Positions 7,653 to 15,300 of a DNA stretch of 64,000 bases are shown piece by piece; position 1 is the first letter of the stretch, and each line of letters opens with the position of its first letter. Source of the stretch: Prauserella cavernicola (GTDB taxonomy: Bacteria > Actinomycetota > Actinomycetes > Mycobacteriales > Pseudonocardiaceae); NCBI RefSeq assembly GCF_016595675.1, contig NZ_JAENJH010000007.1, forward strand, positions 248,001 through 312,000, read 5' to 3'. A model generated the notes under the pieces. That model was not told where the DNA came from and searched no databases. It worked only from the letters and a program-made list of their open reading frames with translations. Made by a program: the position numbers and the translations under genes.

Positions 7653-9974
7653 TCAGAACGTGTGGGCCAGGCCGTCGACCGGCGAGTCGGGAATCGGCGG
7701 CACCGTGGGCTTCGGCTCGAAGCTCAGCGTGCCGTGGTTGATGGGGAAGCGGGTCGGCATGGTGCCGGTGGCCCTGCCGTAGGCGGCCGCGGTGGCGGCG
7801 AACGCGCTGGCGACGGCCAGCTCGCCCGCGCCGCCGGGCTCGCCCGTGGTGGCGGGCAGCACCACCACCTCCAGTTCCGGCGGCGTGTTCCACTGTCGCG
7901 TGTAGAAGTAGTTGTCCCAGCTGGCTTCCAGCGGCAGTCCGTTGTCCATGTGCAGGCTCGAGGTCAGCGCCAGCGCGATGCCGTCGTTGACGCAGCCGAT
8001 GGTCTGGGCCTCCAGGCCCTTCGGGTTGATGGGCAGCCCCGCGTCCACCACGGCGGCCACCCTGGTCACGCGCGGTCCGCCCACGCCGTCGCGGATCGGG
8101 CGCTCGACGGTCTCGGGCCTGCAGTCGATCTCCACGAGCACGGCGCTGGCGCTCTTGTACTCGCAGTGGAACGCGATGCCCTGCGCCATGCCGTCGGGCA
8201 GCTCGCGGCCCCACTGGCCGACCTCGGCGGCCTTGTCCAGCGCGGTGCGGAAGCGCTCGTCCTTGAGGAAGCCGCGGCGGAACGTCAGCGGGTCCTGGCC
8301 CATCGCCGAGGCCAGCTGGTCGACCACCAGCTCGCGCGCGCACACGACGTTGGGGGAGTAGACGTTGCGCATGCTGGCCGTATGGAACTTCAGCGGCACC
8401 TCGTTGAGCAGGTTGGTGACCACCCCGAAGTTGTACGGATTGGACTGCGAGAGCAGGAACACCGTCTGCGAGAACCCGACGTCGCCCACGGGCAGCTTGG
8501 CCGCGACGGCGGTGAGGATCTCGCCGAGGCCGTGCCCGAAGTCGGTGGTGACACTGGTGTGCCGCTGCTCGTAGCTCACCACGTTTCCCAGCGCGTGGTT
8601 GACGCGGATCCGGGAGATCGACATCGGGTGGGTGCGGCCGTGGCGGGAGTCGTCGGCCCGGTGCCACATGAGCTTCACCGGCTTGCCCATCGCCTGGGAG
8701 ACCTCGGCGGCCTCCAGCGCGGCGTCGCCGAACAGCTTGCGCCCGAACGAACCGCCGCCCGTCACGACGTGCACCGTGACCGCCGGGATGGGCAGGCCGA
8801 GCATCGCCGCGATCTGTTCCTGCGCCACGATCGGCGACTTCAGTCCCGACCAGATCTCCGCGCGGTCGGCGCGGACGTCGGCGATCGCGCAGTTGGTCTC
8901 CAGCGCGCTGTTGCTGGCGAAGTTGAACACGAACTCGGCGTCGATGGTCTTGGTCAGCACGGGCGGCACCGCCATCGGCAGGGTCGCCGCGCGGAGCTTG
9001 TCCTCGACGCTGGCGTCCGACTCGCCGTCCACCGGTCCGGGTCCCCAGTCGACCCGCAATGCCCGGACGGCGTCGATGCACTGGCCGAAGGTCTCGGCCC
9101 GCACGGCCACGCCCGAGGACACCTCGACCACGTCGGTGACCCCCGGCATCGCCGCCACGGCGCCGAGGTTGGCCACCGAGCGCACGGTGCCGCTCGTGGT
9201 GGGAGGGCGGCAGATCATGGTCGGCTTCGCGTCCGGCACCGCCAGGTCCATCGTGAACTGCTTGCGCCCGGTGACGGCGTCGAGCGCGTCGATCCGCGTC
9301 GTCGGCGTGCCGATGATCCGGAACTCCTCGGCCGCCTTCAGCGTCGTGCTGACCTCCTCGGTGCGCGGGCTGGCCGCGGCCTCGGCCAGCGAGCCGTAGC
9401 TCGCGGAGTGGCCCGCGCTCGAGCGGATCATGCCGTCGCGCGCGGTGAGCGTGGCCGGGTCGAGCTTCCACTGCTCGGCGGCGGTGGTCAGCAGGCGGCG
9501 GCGAGCGACGGCGGCCGCGGTGCGCACCGGAGTGTAGAGCGAGCGCACCGAGTTGGAACCGCCGGTGAGCTGGTTGAAGACGAGCTCCGGCCTGGCGTCG
9601 GCGAGGTTCACGCCCACCTTCTCCAGCGGCAGGTCCATCTCCTCGGCGATGAGCATCGCGACGGTGGTGGTGATGCCCTGGCCGACCTCGGCCCTCGGGA
9701 CCGCGAACGACACGGTGCCGTCCCGGTTCAGCTGGATGCCGATGAGCCCGGACGTCGGCGCGGCCGCGAGCGTCAGCGCGTCGCCGAGGTCGAGCAGGTC
9801 GGCGGGCCCCGGCAGGCTGGGGATCGCGGCCTCGGCCGGGGTGTCCGAGCTCAGGTCGGCGCCGAGCCGCGCCGCGACCGCCAGGGTCGGTGCCGCGAGC
9901 AGGTAGCCGAGGAACCGGCGCCGTTCGAGGGCCGGAGCCCCGTCGCGCCGGGGCGATCGCCGTTGATGCGCCAT
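7653..9974 (-). CDS. Tat-exported molybdopterin-binding large subunit (isoquinoline 1-oxidoreductase beta type)
   Basis: A 773-residue catalytic subunit of the xanthine oxidase family. A twin-arginine leader (RRRFLGYLLAAPTLAVAARL, residues about 18-37) indicates export of the folded cofactor-loaded enzyme. Recognisable pieces are EVGQGITTTVAMLIAEEM, GGSFGRKLFGDAALEAA and the C-terminal GEPGGAGELAVASAFA, the loop with the Glu that serves as catalytic base in this family. The ATG at 9974 has AAGGA 6 bases upstream. It is co-transcribed with the 2Fe-2S subunit, 10 bases apart. The substrate is unknown; relatives hydroxylate N-heterocycles or oxidise aldehydes. XdhC-like maturation factors are not in the window. 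Confidence 0.92.
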   Translation of the reverse strand: MAHQRRSPRRDGAPALERRRFLGYLLAAPTLAVAARLGADLSSDTPAEAAIPSLPGPADLLDLGDALTLAAAPTSGLIGIQLNRDGTVSFAVPRAEVGQGITTTVAMLIAEEMDLPLEKVGVNLADARPELVFNQLTGGSNSVRSLYTPVRTAAAVARRRLLTTAAEQWKLDPATLTARDGMIRSSAGHSASYGSLAEAAASPRTEEVSTTLKAAEEFRIIGTPTTRIDALDAVTGRKQFTMDLAVPDAKPTMICRPPTTSGTVRSVANLGAVAAMPGVTDVVEVSSGVAVRAETFGQCIDAVRALRVDWGPGPVDGESDASVEDKLRAATLPMAVPPVLTKTIDAEFVFNFASNSALETNCAIADVRADRAEIWSGLKSPIVAQEQIAAMLGLPIPAVTVHVVTGGGSFGRKLFGDAALEAAEVSQAMGKPVKLMWHRADDSRHGRTHPMSISRIRVNHALGNVVSYEQRHTSVTTDFGHGLGEILTAVAAKLPVGDVGFSQTVFLLSQSNPYNFGVVTNLLNEVPLKFHTASMRNVYSPNVVCARELVVDQLASAMGQDPLTFRRGFLKDERFRTALDKAAEVGQWGRELPDGMAQGIAFHCEYKSASAVLVEIDCRPETVERPIRDGVGGPRVTRVAAVVDAGLPINPKGLEAQTIGCVNDGIALALTSSLHMDNGLPLEASWDNYFYTRQWNTPPELEVVVLPATTGEPGGAGELAVASAFAATAAAYGRATGTMPTRFPINHGTLSFEPKPTVPPIPDSPVDGLAHTF

Positions 9975-10130
9975 CACAAGTCCTTCCGGGATCCGCAGTG
10001 ATCGCGGCCACGATAGGAACGGGCGCGGGGGCGGGGCAACGATACGTAGCGGTGCGCCCTCATCTCTGTGACGGGATGACAGTCTCGTGCCACAGAACTG
10101 TGACGCGGGCACACCCGAACGTCGCATCCG

Positions 10131-10142
10131 GTTGCGCGCAAC
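10131..10142. promoter_or_regulatory. 12-bp perfect palindrome in the hydroxylase/MarR divergent region
   Basis: GTTGCGCGCAAC is self-complementary. It overlaps a possible marR -35 (TTGCGC, 10132-10137), with a TAAAGA -10 at 10154-10159. Binder unknown; it could serve either divergent gene. Confidence 0.4.
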
Positions 10143-10155
10143 GGAGCAACGGTAA

Positions 10156-10177
10156 AGATGACACGTCAACTAGTGAG
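10156..10177. promoter_or_regulatory. MarR operator, copy 1 (marR promoter)
   Basis: This 22-base stretch recurs identically at 12324-12345. Its core, read on the minus strand, is TAGTTGACGTGTCA, also present at 12291-12304. It lies over the expected marR transcription start, which indicates autorepression. Confidence 0.8.
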
Positions 10178-10191
10178 CTAGGCTCGGGCAC

Positions 10192-10647
10192 GTGACCCGC
10201 TGGCTCGACGACACCGAACAACGCGCGTGGCGCGGCTACCTCGACATGAACGCCGAGCTGACCGCGCGCCTGCACCGCAGGCTCCAGGCCGACTCCGGCC
10301 TCTCGCTCGCCGACTTCGACGTGCTGGTCAAGCTCACCGACCAGCCGCAGCCGCGGCTGCGCGCGGGAGAGCTCGCCGAGGCGCTGCAGTGGGAGAAGAG
10401 CAGGCTCTCGCACCACCTCGCCCGCATGCAGAAGCGTGGCCTCGTCGCCAGGCAGGACTGTCCCGACGACGGCCGCGGCGCGTTCGTCGTGCTCACCGAT
10501 CAGGGCAGGGCCGCGATCGACCAGGCCGCGCCCGCCCACGTCGAGACCGTCCGCGACCTCGTGTTCGACCAGCTCACGACCGAAGAGGTCGCGGCGCTGA
10601 CCTCGATCACCGACCGCGTCAGGGCCCGGCTCGACGCCACCGCCTGA
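10192..10647 (+). CDS. MarR family transcriptional regulator
   Basis: A 151-residue winged-helix regulator. The recognition region reads RAGELAEALQWEKSRLSHHL, followed by the wing RMQKRGLVARQDCPDDGRGAFVVLT with the conserved D-x-R. The C-terminal helices form the dimer interface. The GTG start at 10192 lies only 14 bases past the operator repeat. Members sense phenolics or oxidants and release DNA. Identical operator copies in front of the exporter and the luciferase-like gene show that these form its regulon. Confidence 0.92.
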   Translation: MTRWLDDTEQRAWRGYLDMNAELTARLHRRLQADSGLSLADFDVLVKLTDQPQPRLRAGELAEALQWEKSRLSHHLARMQKRGLVARQDCPDDGRGAFVVLTDQGRAAIDQAAPAHVETVRDLVFDQLTTEEVAALTSITDRVRARLDATA

Positions 10648-10657
10648 CGCGCGCTCG

Positions 10658-12175
10658 TTACGCGCGCGCCCCGCTCACGGCCTTCTCGGTGCCCGTGCCG
10701 TCGGTGTCATCCGTGTCGGTACCGCTGTCGGTGCCGGTCTGCTGCGCGGCGCCGGGGGCGCGGCGGACGAACAGCGCGGCCACGAGTGCGAGCAGGCCGA
10801 TGCACCCGGCGACGATGAACGACGTGTGCAGGCCGTCGGCGTCGGGGCTGGCCGCACCCGCGGCGCTGCCGAGAGCGGCGACGGTGATGAACACCGCCGT
10901 GCCGAGCGCGCCCGCCACCTGCTGCAGCGTGGCGAGGATGGCGCTGCCGTGCGAGTACAGGTGATCGGGCAGCGAGCCGAGCGCCTCGGTCATCAGCGGC
11001 GTCATCATCAGGCCGAGTCCGCTCATCAGCAGGACGTGGATGGCGATCACCGTGCCCAGTGACGAGTCGGGGCCGAGCGTGGTGAACAGCCACAGCGAAC
11101 CCGCCATCGCGGTCGCGCCGGGGATCACCAGCGGCCGGGCGCCGTAGCGGTCGAACAGTGCGCCGACGGGACGGCCGAGCACCCCGAGCACGAGCCCGCC
11201 CGGCAGCACGGCCAGGCCGCTGACGAACGTCGTGGTGTTGAGCACGGTCTGCAGGTACAGCGGCAGCAGGATCGCCGCGACGCCGAGCAGGCACATGAAC
11301 AGCAGGGCCGACAGCGTCAGCGCCACCACGAAGCTGCGCTGGGTGAACGGCCGGAGGTCGAGCAGGGCCTTGTCCTCGCGCTGCAGGCGGGTCTGGCGCC
11401 AGCCGAACACCGCGAGTGCCAGCACACCAGCGACCAGCGGCAGCCACGGCGGCACGGGGTGCTCGCCACCGCCGCCCTCACCGACAGAGGACAGGCCATA
11501 GAGCAGGCCGCTGAATCCGACCGCGGACAGCAGCACCGACGGCAGGTCGAGCGGCTTGGAGCGGGTCTCGCTGTCGAGGCGCAGCCAGACCGCGCCGATC
11601 ACCAAAGCGGCGATCGACAGCGGCAGCACGATCAGGAACATCCAGCGCCAGCCCAGCGACGACAGGATCGCGCCGCCGATGGTGGGGCCGAGCGCCGGGG
11701 CGACCGCGATGACGATGGTGATCGTGCCCATCGTCGCGCCGCGCCGGTGCGGCGGCACCAGGCGCATCACGGTGGTCATCAGCAGCGGCAACATCACCGC
11801 GGTACCGCACGCCTGCACCACGCGGCCCGCCAGCAGTACAGCGAAGCCGGGCGCGAGCGCGCTGATGAGCGTGCCGATGCTGAACAGCGTCAGCGAGGTC
11901 AAAAACACCTGGCGTGGTGTGAACCGCTCGAGCAGGAACCCCGTTGTCGGGATGACCACGGCCATCGTGAGCAGGAAGCCACTGGTCAGCCACTGCACGG
12001 TGGTGGTGGAGACGCCGAGGTCGACGGTCAGGTCGCGCAGGGCGACGCTGAGGATCGTCTCGTTGAGGATCATGACGAACGCCGAGACGACCAGCACCCC
12101 GATCAGCAGGGTGGCCCGTGGTGCGGCGGGTCTCTCGTCAGAGGCCGCGGCCGTACTGTGGGCAGAGTCGATCAT
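10658..12175 (-). CDS. DHA2-family MFS drug exporter
   Basis: A 505-residue, 14-helix proton-driven exporter. Landmarks are LNETILSVALRDLTVDLGVS in helix 1, WLTSGFLLTMAVVIPTTGFL in helix 2, and GPTIGGAILSSLGWRWMFLI, the motif-C antiporter signature. A Thr/Asp-rich tail (residues about 480-500) is disordered. The ATG at 12175 follows GAGGTGCACCC. It is convergent with marR (10 bases apart) and divergent from the luciferase-like gene, with two MarR operator copies between, so it is likely induced together with them. Confidence 0.92.
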   Translation of the reverse strand: MIDSAHSTAAASDERPAAPRATLLIGVLVVSAFVMILNETILSVALRDLTVDLGVSTTTVQWLTSGFLLTMAVVIPTTGFLLERFTPRQVFLTSLTLFSIGTLISALAPGFAVLLAGRVVQACGTAVMLPLLMTTVMRLVPPHRRGATMGTITIVIAVAPALGPTIGGAILSSLGWRWMFLIVLPLSIAALVIGAVWLRLDSETRSKPLDLPSVLLSAVGFSGLLYGLSSVGEGGGGEHPVPPWLPLVAGVLALAVFGWRQTRLQREDKALLDLRPFTQRSFVVALTLSALLFMCLLGVAAILLPLYLQTVLNTTTFVSGLAVLPGGLVLGVLGRPVGALFDRYGARPLVIPGATAMAGSLWLFTTLGPDSSLGTVIAIHVLLMSGLGLMMTPLMTEALGSLPDHLYSHGSAILATLQQVAGALGTAVFITVAALGSAAGAASPDADGLHTSFIVAGCIGLLALVAALFVRRAPGAAQQTGTDSGTDTDDTDGTGTEKAVSGARA

Positions 12176-12291
12176 GGGTGCACCTCGGGTGAGAGAAGAA
12201 GTCGATCAGGGGCCGCAGCGTCGAAGTCCCGCTGACCAGACTGTCACAACCCGCCCCCCTCCCGGCAATCGGATTTCCCTCGCGGCGGAAT

Positions 12292-12307
12292 AGTTGACGT
12301 GTCAACT
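12292..12307. promoter_or_regulatory. MarR operator, palindromic copy
   Basis: AGTTGAC-GT-GTCAACT is a 7+7 perfect inverted repeat. It embeds the -35 (TTGACG, 12294-12299) of a promoter whose -10 is TAAGAT (12316-12321, 16-base spacer), reading toward the luciferase-like gene. Confidence 0.8.
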
Positions 12308-12323
12308 GGGTTCCCTAAGATGT

Positions 12324-12345
12324 AGATGACACGTCAACTAGTGAG
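12324..12345. promoter_or_regulatory. MarR operator, copy 2
   Basis: This stretch is identical over 22 bases to 10156-10177. It sits 3-25 bases after the -10 of the luciferase-like gene promoter, the same layout as in front of marR. Confidence 0.8.
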
Positions 12346-12420
12346 GTTGTCGAGGGCGCCTCACGGCCACCGCGAACCGGCGGACACTGACGGCAGGCCC
12401 TCGATCGACGGAGGAATGCC

Positions 12421-13518
12421 ATGCAGTTCGGGATCTTCTCGGTCAGTGACATCACGACCGACCCCACCACCGGCCGCGCACCCACCGAGGCGGAGCGCAT
12501 CAAGGCCGTGGTCACCATCGCGCGGAAGGCCGAGGAGGTCGGGCTCGACGTGTTCGCTCTGGGCGAGCACCACAACCCGCCGTTCTTCTCGTCCTCACCC
12601 ACCACGACTCTCGGCTACCTCGCGGCCAGGACCGAGCGCCTGCAGCTGTCGACGGCGACCACGTTGATCACCACCAACGACCCGGTGAAGATCGCCGAGG
12701 ACTACGCGATGCTGCAGCACCTGGCCGACGGCCGCGTCGACCTGATGCTGGGCCGGGGCAACACCGGCCCGGTGTATCCGTGGTTCGGCCAGGACATCCG
12801 CCAGGGCATTCCGCTGGCGATCGAGAACTACGCGCTGCTGCGCCGCCTCTGGGACGAGGAGGTGGTGGACTGGGAGGGCAAGTTCCGCACCCCGCTGCAG
12901 GGCTTCACCTCCACGCCCCGCCCGCTCGACGGCGTCGCTCCGTTCGTCTGGCACGGCTCCATCCGCAGTCCCGAGATCGCTGAGCAGGCCGCGTACTACG
13001 GCGACGGCTTCTTCCACAACCACATCTTCTGGCCCGCCTCGCACACCAAGCGCATGGTCGAGTTCTACCGCCGCCGCTTCGAGCAGTACGGCCACGGCAG
13101 CGCCGAGCAGGCCATCGTCGGGCTGGGCGGGCACGTCTTCATGCGCCCCAACAGCCAGGACGCCGTGCGCGAGTTCCGGCCCTACTTCGACAACGCGCCC
13201 GTCTACGGCCACGGTCCGTCTCTCGAGGACTTCAGTGAGCAGACCCCGCTGACCGTCGGCAGCCCCCAGCAGGTCATCGACCGCACGCTCGGGTTCCGCG
13301 ACTACGTGGGTGACTACCAGCGCCAGCTGTTCCTCATCGACCACGCCGGACTGCCGCTCAAGACGGTCCTCGAGCAGCTCGACCTCCTCGGCGAGCACGT
13401 TGTTCCGGTGCTCCGCAAGGAGTTCGCGGCCCAGCGTCCAGCCGGAGTGCCCGACGCACCCACCCACGCCTCGCGGGTGGCCGCCCGCGAGGCCGAGACC
13501 GCGCAGCCGGTGGCCTGA
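12421..13518 (+). CDS. LLM-class flavin-dependent monooxygenase
   Basis: A 365-residue TIM-barrel luciferase-like protein using reduced FMN (or F420 in some members). Visible pieces are DVFALGEHHNPPFFSSSP, the LSTATTLITTNDPVKIAEDY stretch, and GRVDLMLGRGNTGPVYPWFG around the flavin phosphate site. The ATG follows GGAGGAATGCC. It is in a MarR-controlled unit with the VOC protein that follows 33 bases later and with the divergent exporter. I infer a detoxification role in modifying an aromatic or halogenated compound, with the exporter as second defence. Substrate unknown. Confidence 0.9.
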   Translation: MQFGIFSVSDITTDPTTGRAPTEAERIKAVVTIARKAEEVGLDVFALGEHHNPPFFSSSPTTTLGYLAARTERLQLSTATTLITTNDPVKIAEDYAMLQHLADGRVDLMLGRGNTGPVYPWFGQDIRQGIPLAIENYALLRRLWDEEVVDWEGKFRTPLQGFTSTPRPLDGVAPFVWHGSIRSPEIAEQAAYYGDGFFHNHIFWPASHTKRMVEFYRRRFEQYGHGSAEQAIVGLGGHVFMRPNSQDAVREFRPYFDNAPVYGHGPSLEDFSEQTPLTVGSPQQVIDRTLGFRDYVGDYQRQLFLIDHAGLPLKTVLEQLDLLGEHVVPVLRKEFAAQRPAGVPDAPTHASRVAAREAETAQPVA

Positions 13519-13551
13519 CGCACCGTTCGCGTAGCAGAGAGGACAGCTCCG

Positions 13552-14061
13552 ATGACAACTTCGCGATCGACACCCGACCGCGCCGCGCACGAGGCCGAGC
13601 GCGCCCGGATCCGCGACGCGCATCTGAGGCCGGCGGGACAGCGCCCGGCCTCCACGGCACGCGGCATTCACCACACCGCTCTGATCAGCAGTGACGTCGA
13701 GCGGACCGTCCGGTTCTATCAGGACGTGCTCGGATTCCCGCTGACCGAGCTGATCGAGAACCGGGACTACCCGGGCTCGTCGCACTTCTTCTTCGACATC
13801 GGCAATGGCAACCTGCTCGCGTTCTTCGACTTCCCCGGACTGGACGTCGGGCCGTACGCGGAGGTGCTCGGCGGGTTGCACCACCTCGCCATCAGCGTCG
13901 AGCCGGACCGGTGGGAGGAGCTGGTGCGCCGGCTGACCGACGCCGGTGTGGAGCACGAGGTCCACAGTGGGGTTTCGGTGTACTTCCGCGACCCCGATGG
14001 CGCCCGGGTGGAGCTGATCGCCGACCCGCTCGGCGAGATGTACGGCAGCCAGGTGCTCTGA
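13552..14061 (+). CDS. VOC (glyoxalase/dioxygenase-fold) protein
   Basis: 169 residues. Residues about 38-168 form a single VOC domain with two beta-alpha-beta-beta-beta modules: GIHHTALISSDVERTVRFYQ, HFFFDIGNGNLLAFF, LHHLAISVEP and VYFRDPDGARVELIADP. The conserved His and Glu at the module starts and ends suggest a metal site. The N-terminal 37 residues are charged and probably flexible. It is co-directional with the luciferase-like gene and shares its operator. It may be an extradiol-type dioxygenase, a lyase or a small-molecule-binding resistance protein; the sequence does not decide. Confidence 0.85.
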   Translation: MTTSRSTPDRAAHEAERARIRDAHLRPAGQRPASTARGIHHTALISSDVERTVRFYQDVLGFPLTELIENRDYPGSSHFFFDIGNGNLLAFFDFPGLDVGPYAEVLGGLHHLAISVEPDRWEELVRRLTDAGVEHEVHSGVSVYFRDPDGARVELIADPLGEMYGSQVL

Positions 14062-14069
14062 CGACGAGT

Positions 14070-14106
14070 CTCGCCGGTGACCGGAGCGATTCCGGTCACC
14101 GGCGAG
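14070..14106. terminator. Bidirectional terminator between convergent units
   Basis: A 16-bp perfect stem (CTCGCCGGTGACCGGA with its complement) around a 5-base loop lies between the stop of the VOC gene and the stop of the siderophore-binding gene. T-rich bases follow on the plus strand. Confidence 0.8.
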
Positions 14107-14109
14107 TTG

Positions 14110-15150
14110 TCACGGGGTGGTGGCCGGGTCTCCGTCGATCGCGGCCTCGAGCTGGGGCACGAGCTCGTCGAGGAGGTAGGGGATGCTCAGCGCCGACGCG
14201 AACGAGAACGCGTTGCCGTAGTCGCTGGACTCGTCGATCCGCAGGTCACGGCCTTCCTTCGCGACGCGCAGCCGGTTGTAGAGCGGATCCTTCTCGAGCT
14301 GTTCGCCGCCGTCGCCGACGAACCAGATGAGCACGTCGGTGTCCAGCAGGTCGGCGCGTTCCCTGCTGACGTTGGCGCCGAACTGGTTGCCGATCACCTG
14401 GTCGAGCTCCTCGGGCAGCGTGAAGCCGAGCGCGCTCAGCAGGCGGGAGCGCGGGTCCTGGCTGCCGAAGACGAAGTATCCGTCATAGGTCGTGGCGAGC
14501 AGCCCGCTCGCCTCGGCGAACTCGGGGTGCTCCTGCTTGACCGACTCGATGCGGCCTTCGACGTCGTCGACGAGCTGGTCGGCCTGGTCGGCCTTGCCGA
14601 CCGCCTTGCCGACCGTGCGCGTCTGCTCCTGCCACGGGATGCCGAAGTCGGCGTGCTGCTCGGGCTGCGCGATCGTGGGCGCCAACTGCGAGAGCGTGTC
14701 GTAGTCCTCTTGGGACATCCCGGCGTACAGGCCGACGATGAGGTCGGGCTGCTGCTCGGCGATGCGCTCGAACTGCAGGCCGTTGGAGTCGTCGAGGACC
14801 ACGGGGGTCTCGGCGTCGCCGAGCTTGTCCTCTGCCCAGGGGCCGACCGCGCCCGGGTAGTCCGTGACGAGCCACTTCGTGCTGGCGACGGGCACCACGT
14901 CCAGTGCCAGCAGGGCGTCCTGGTCGGTGAGGCCGACGGCCACGACGCGCTCCGGCCGCTCCTCGATCGTCGTGGAGCCGTACTTGTGCTCGATGGTCAC
15001 GGGAAACGCTCCGTCGGAAGCGTTGCCGGACGCGGAGTCCGACTCGGACTGTTCTGAGCCGCCGCACGCGCTCGCGAGCAGCATCGTGGCGAGGGCGAGG
15101 GCACCGAGGCCGGTTCGCCGGGCTCGCCGGGAGGAAAGAAGCGCAACCAT
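14110..15150 (-). CDS. Iron-siderophore ABC transporter substrate-binding lipoprotein
   Basis: 346 residues. The N-terminus is a lipoprotein signal with lipobox LASAC (Cys about 29), so the mature protein is membrane-anchored outside the cell. The FepB/FecB class III binding fold shows EERPERVVAVGLTDQDALLAL, FERIAEQQPDLIVGLYAGM and DLLDTDVLIWF. No permease genes are adjacent, so it may feed the FecCD permeases at 30-32 kb or others elsewhere. An IdeR-type iron box overlaps its promoter 6 bases before the ATG, so it should be repressed by iron. Confidence 0.92.
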   Translation of the reverse strand: MVALLSSRRARRTGLGALALATMLLASACGGSEQSESDSASGNASDGAFPVTIEHKYGSTTIEERPERVVAVGLTDQDALLALDVVPVASTKWLVTDYPGAVGPWAEDKLGDAETPVVLDDSNGLQFERIAEQQPDLIVGLYAGMSQEDYDTLSQLAPTIAQPEQHADFGIPWQEQTRTVGKAVGKADQADQLVDDVEGRIESVKQEHPEFAEASGLLATTYDGYFVFGSQDPRSRLLSALGFTLPEELDQVIGNQFGANVSRERADLLDTDVLIWFVGDGGEQLEKDPLYNRLRVAKEGRDLRIDESSDYGNAFSFASALSIPYLLDELVPQLEAAIDGDPATTP

Positions 15151-15155
15151 GCGGT

Positions 15156-15174
15156 GAAGGTTTGCCTATCCTAA
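15156..15174 (-). promoter_or_regulatory. IdeR/DtxR iron box
   Basis: On the minus strand, TTAGGATAGGCAAACCTTC matches 15 of 19 positions of the DtxR/IdeR consensus TTAGGTTAGGCTAACCTAA. It contains a -10-like TAGGAT, giving a very short leader before the binding-protein ATG at 15150. Confidence 0.8.
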
Positions 15175-15300
15175 TCGCCGCGTCAAGCCTCTGTGCCCAA
15201 GGCCGCCTCGCCGATCACGCGACGATAACGCGCGGGTCGGCGCCGGGCACGGGCGAGAGCGGTGCGGCGGCCCCGAATCCACCGCACCGCCGTCGTCTCC

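Noticed and set aside
7386-10001. 871-codon plus-strand frame opposite the molybdenum hydroxylase
   Set aside because: Repetitive Arg/Gly/His composition; the hydroxylase has clear cluster and cofactor motifs.
10648-10675. GCGCGC-rich hairpin between the convergent marR and exporter genes
   Set aside because: Short alternating GC repeats arise easily here; no T run and imperfect pairing.
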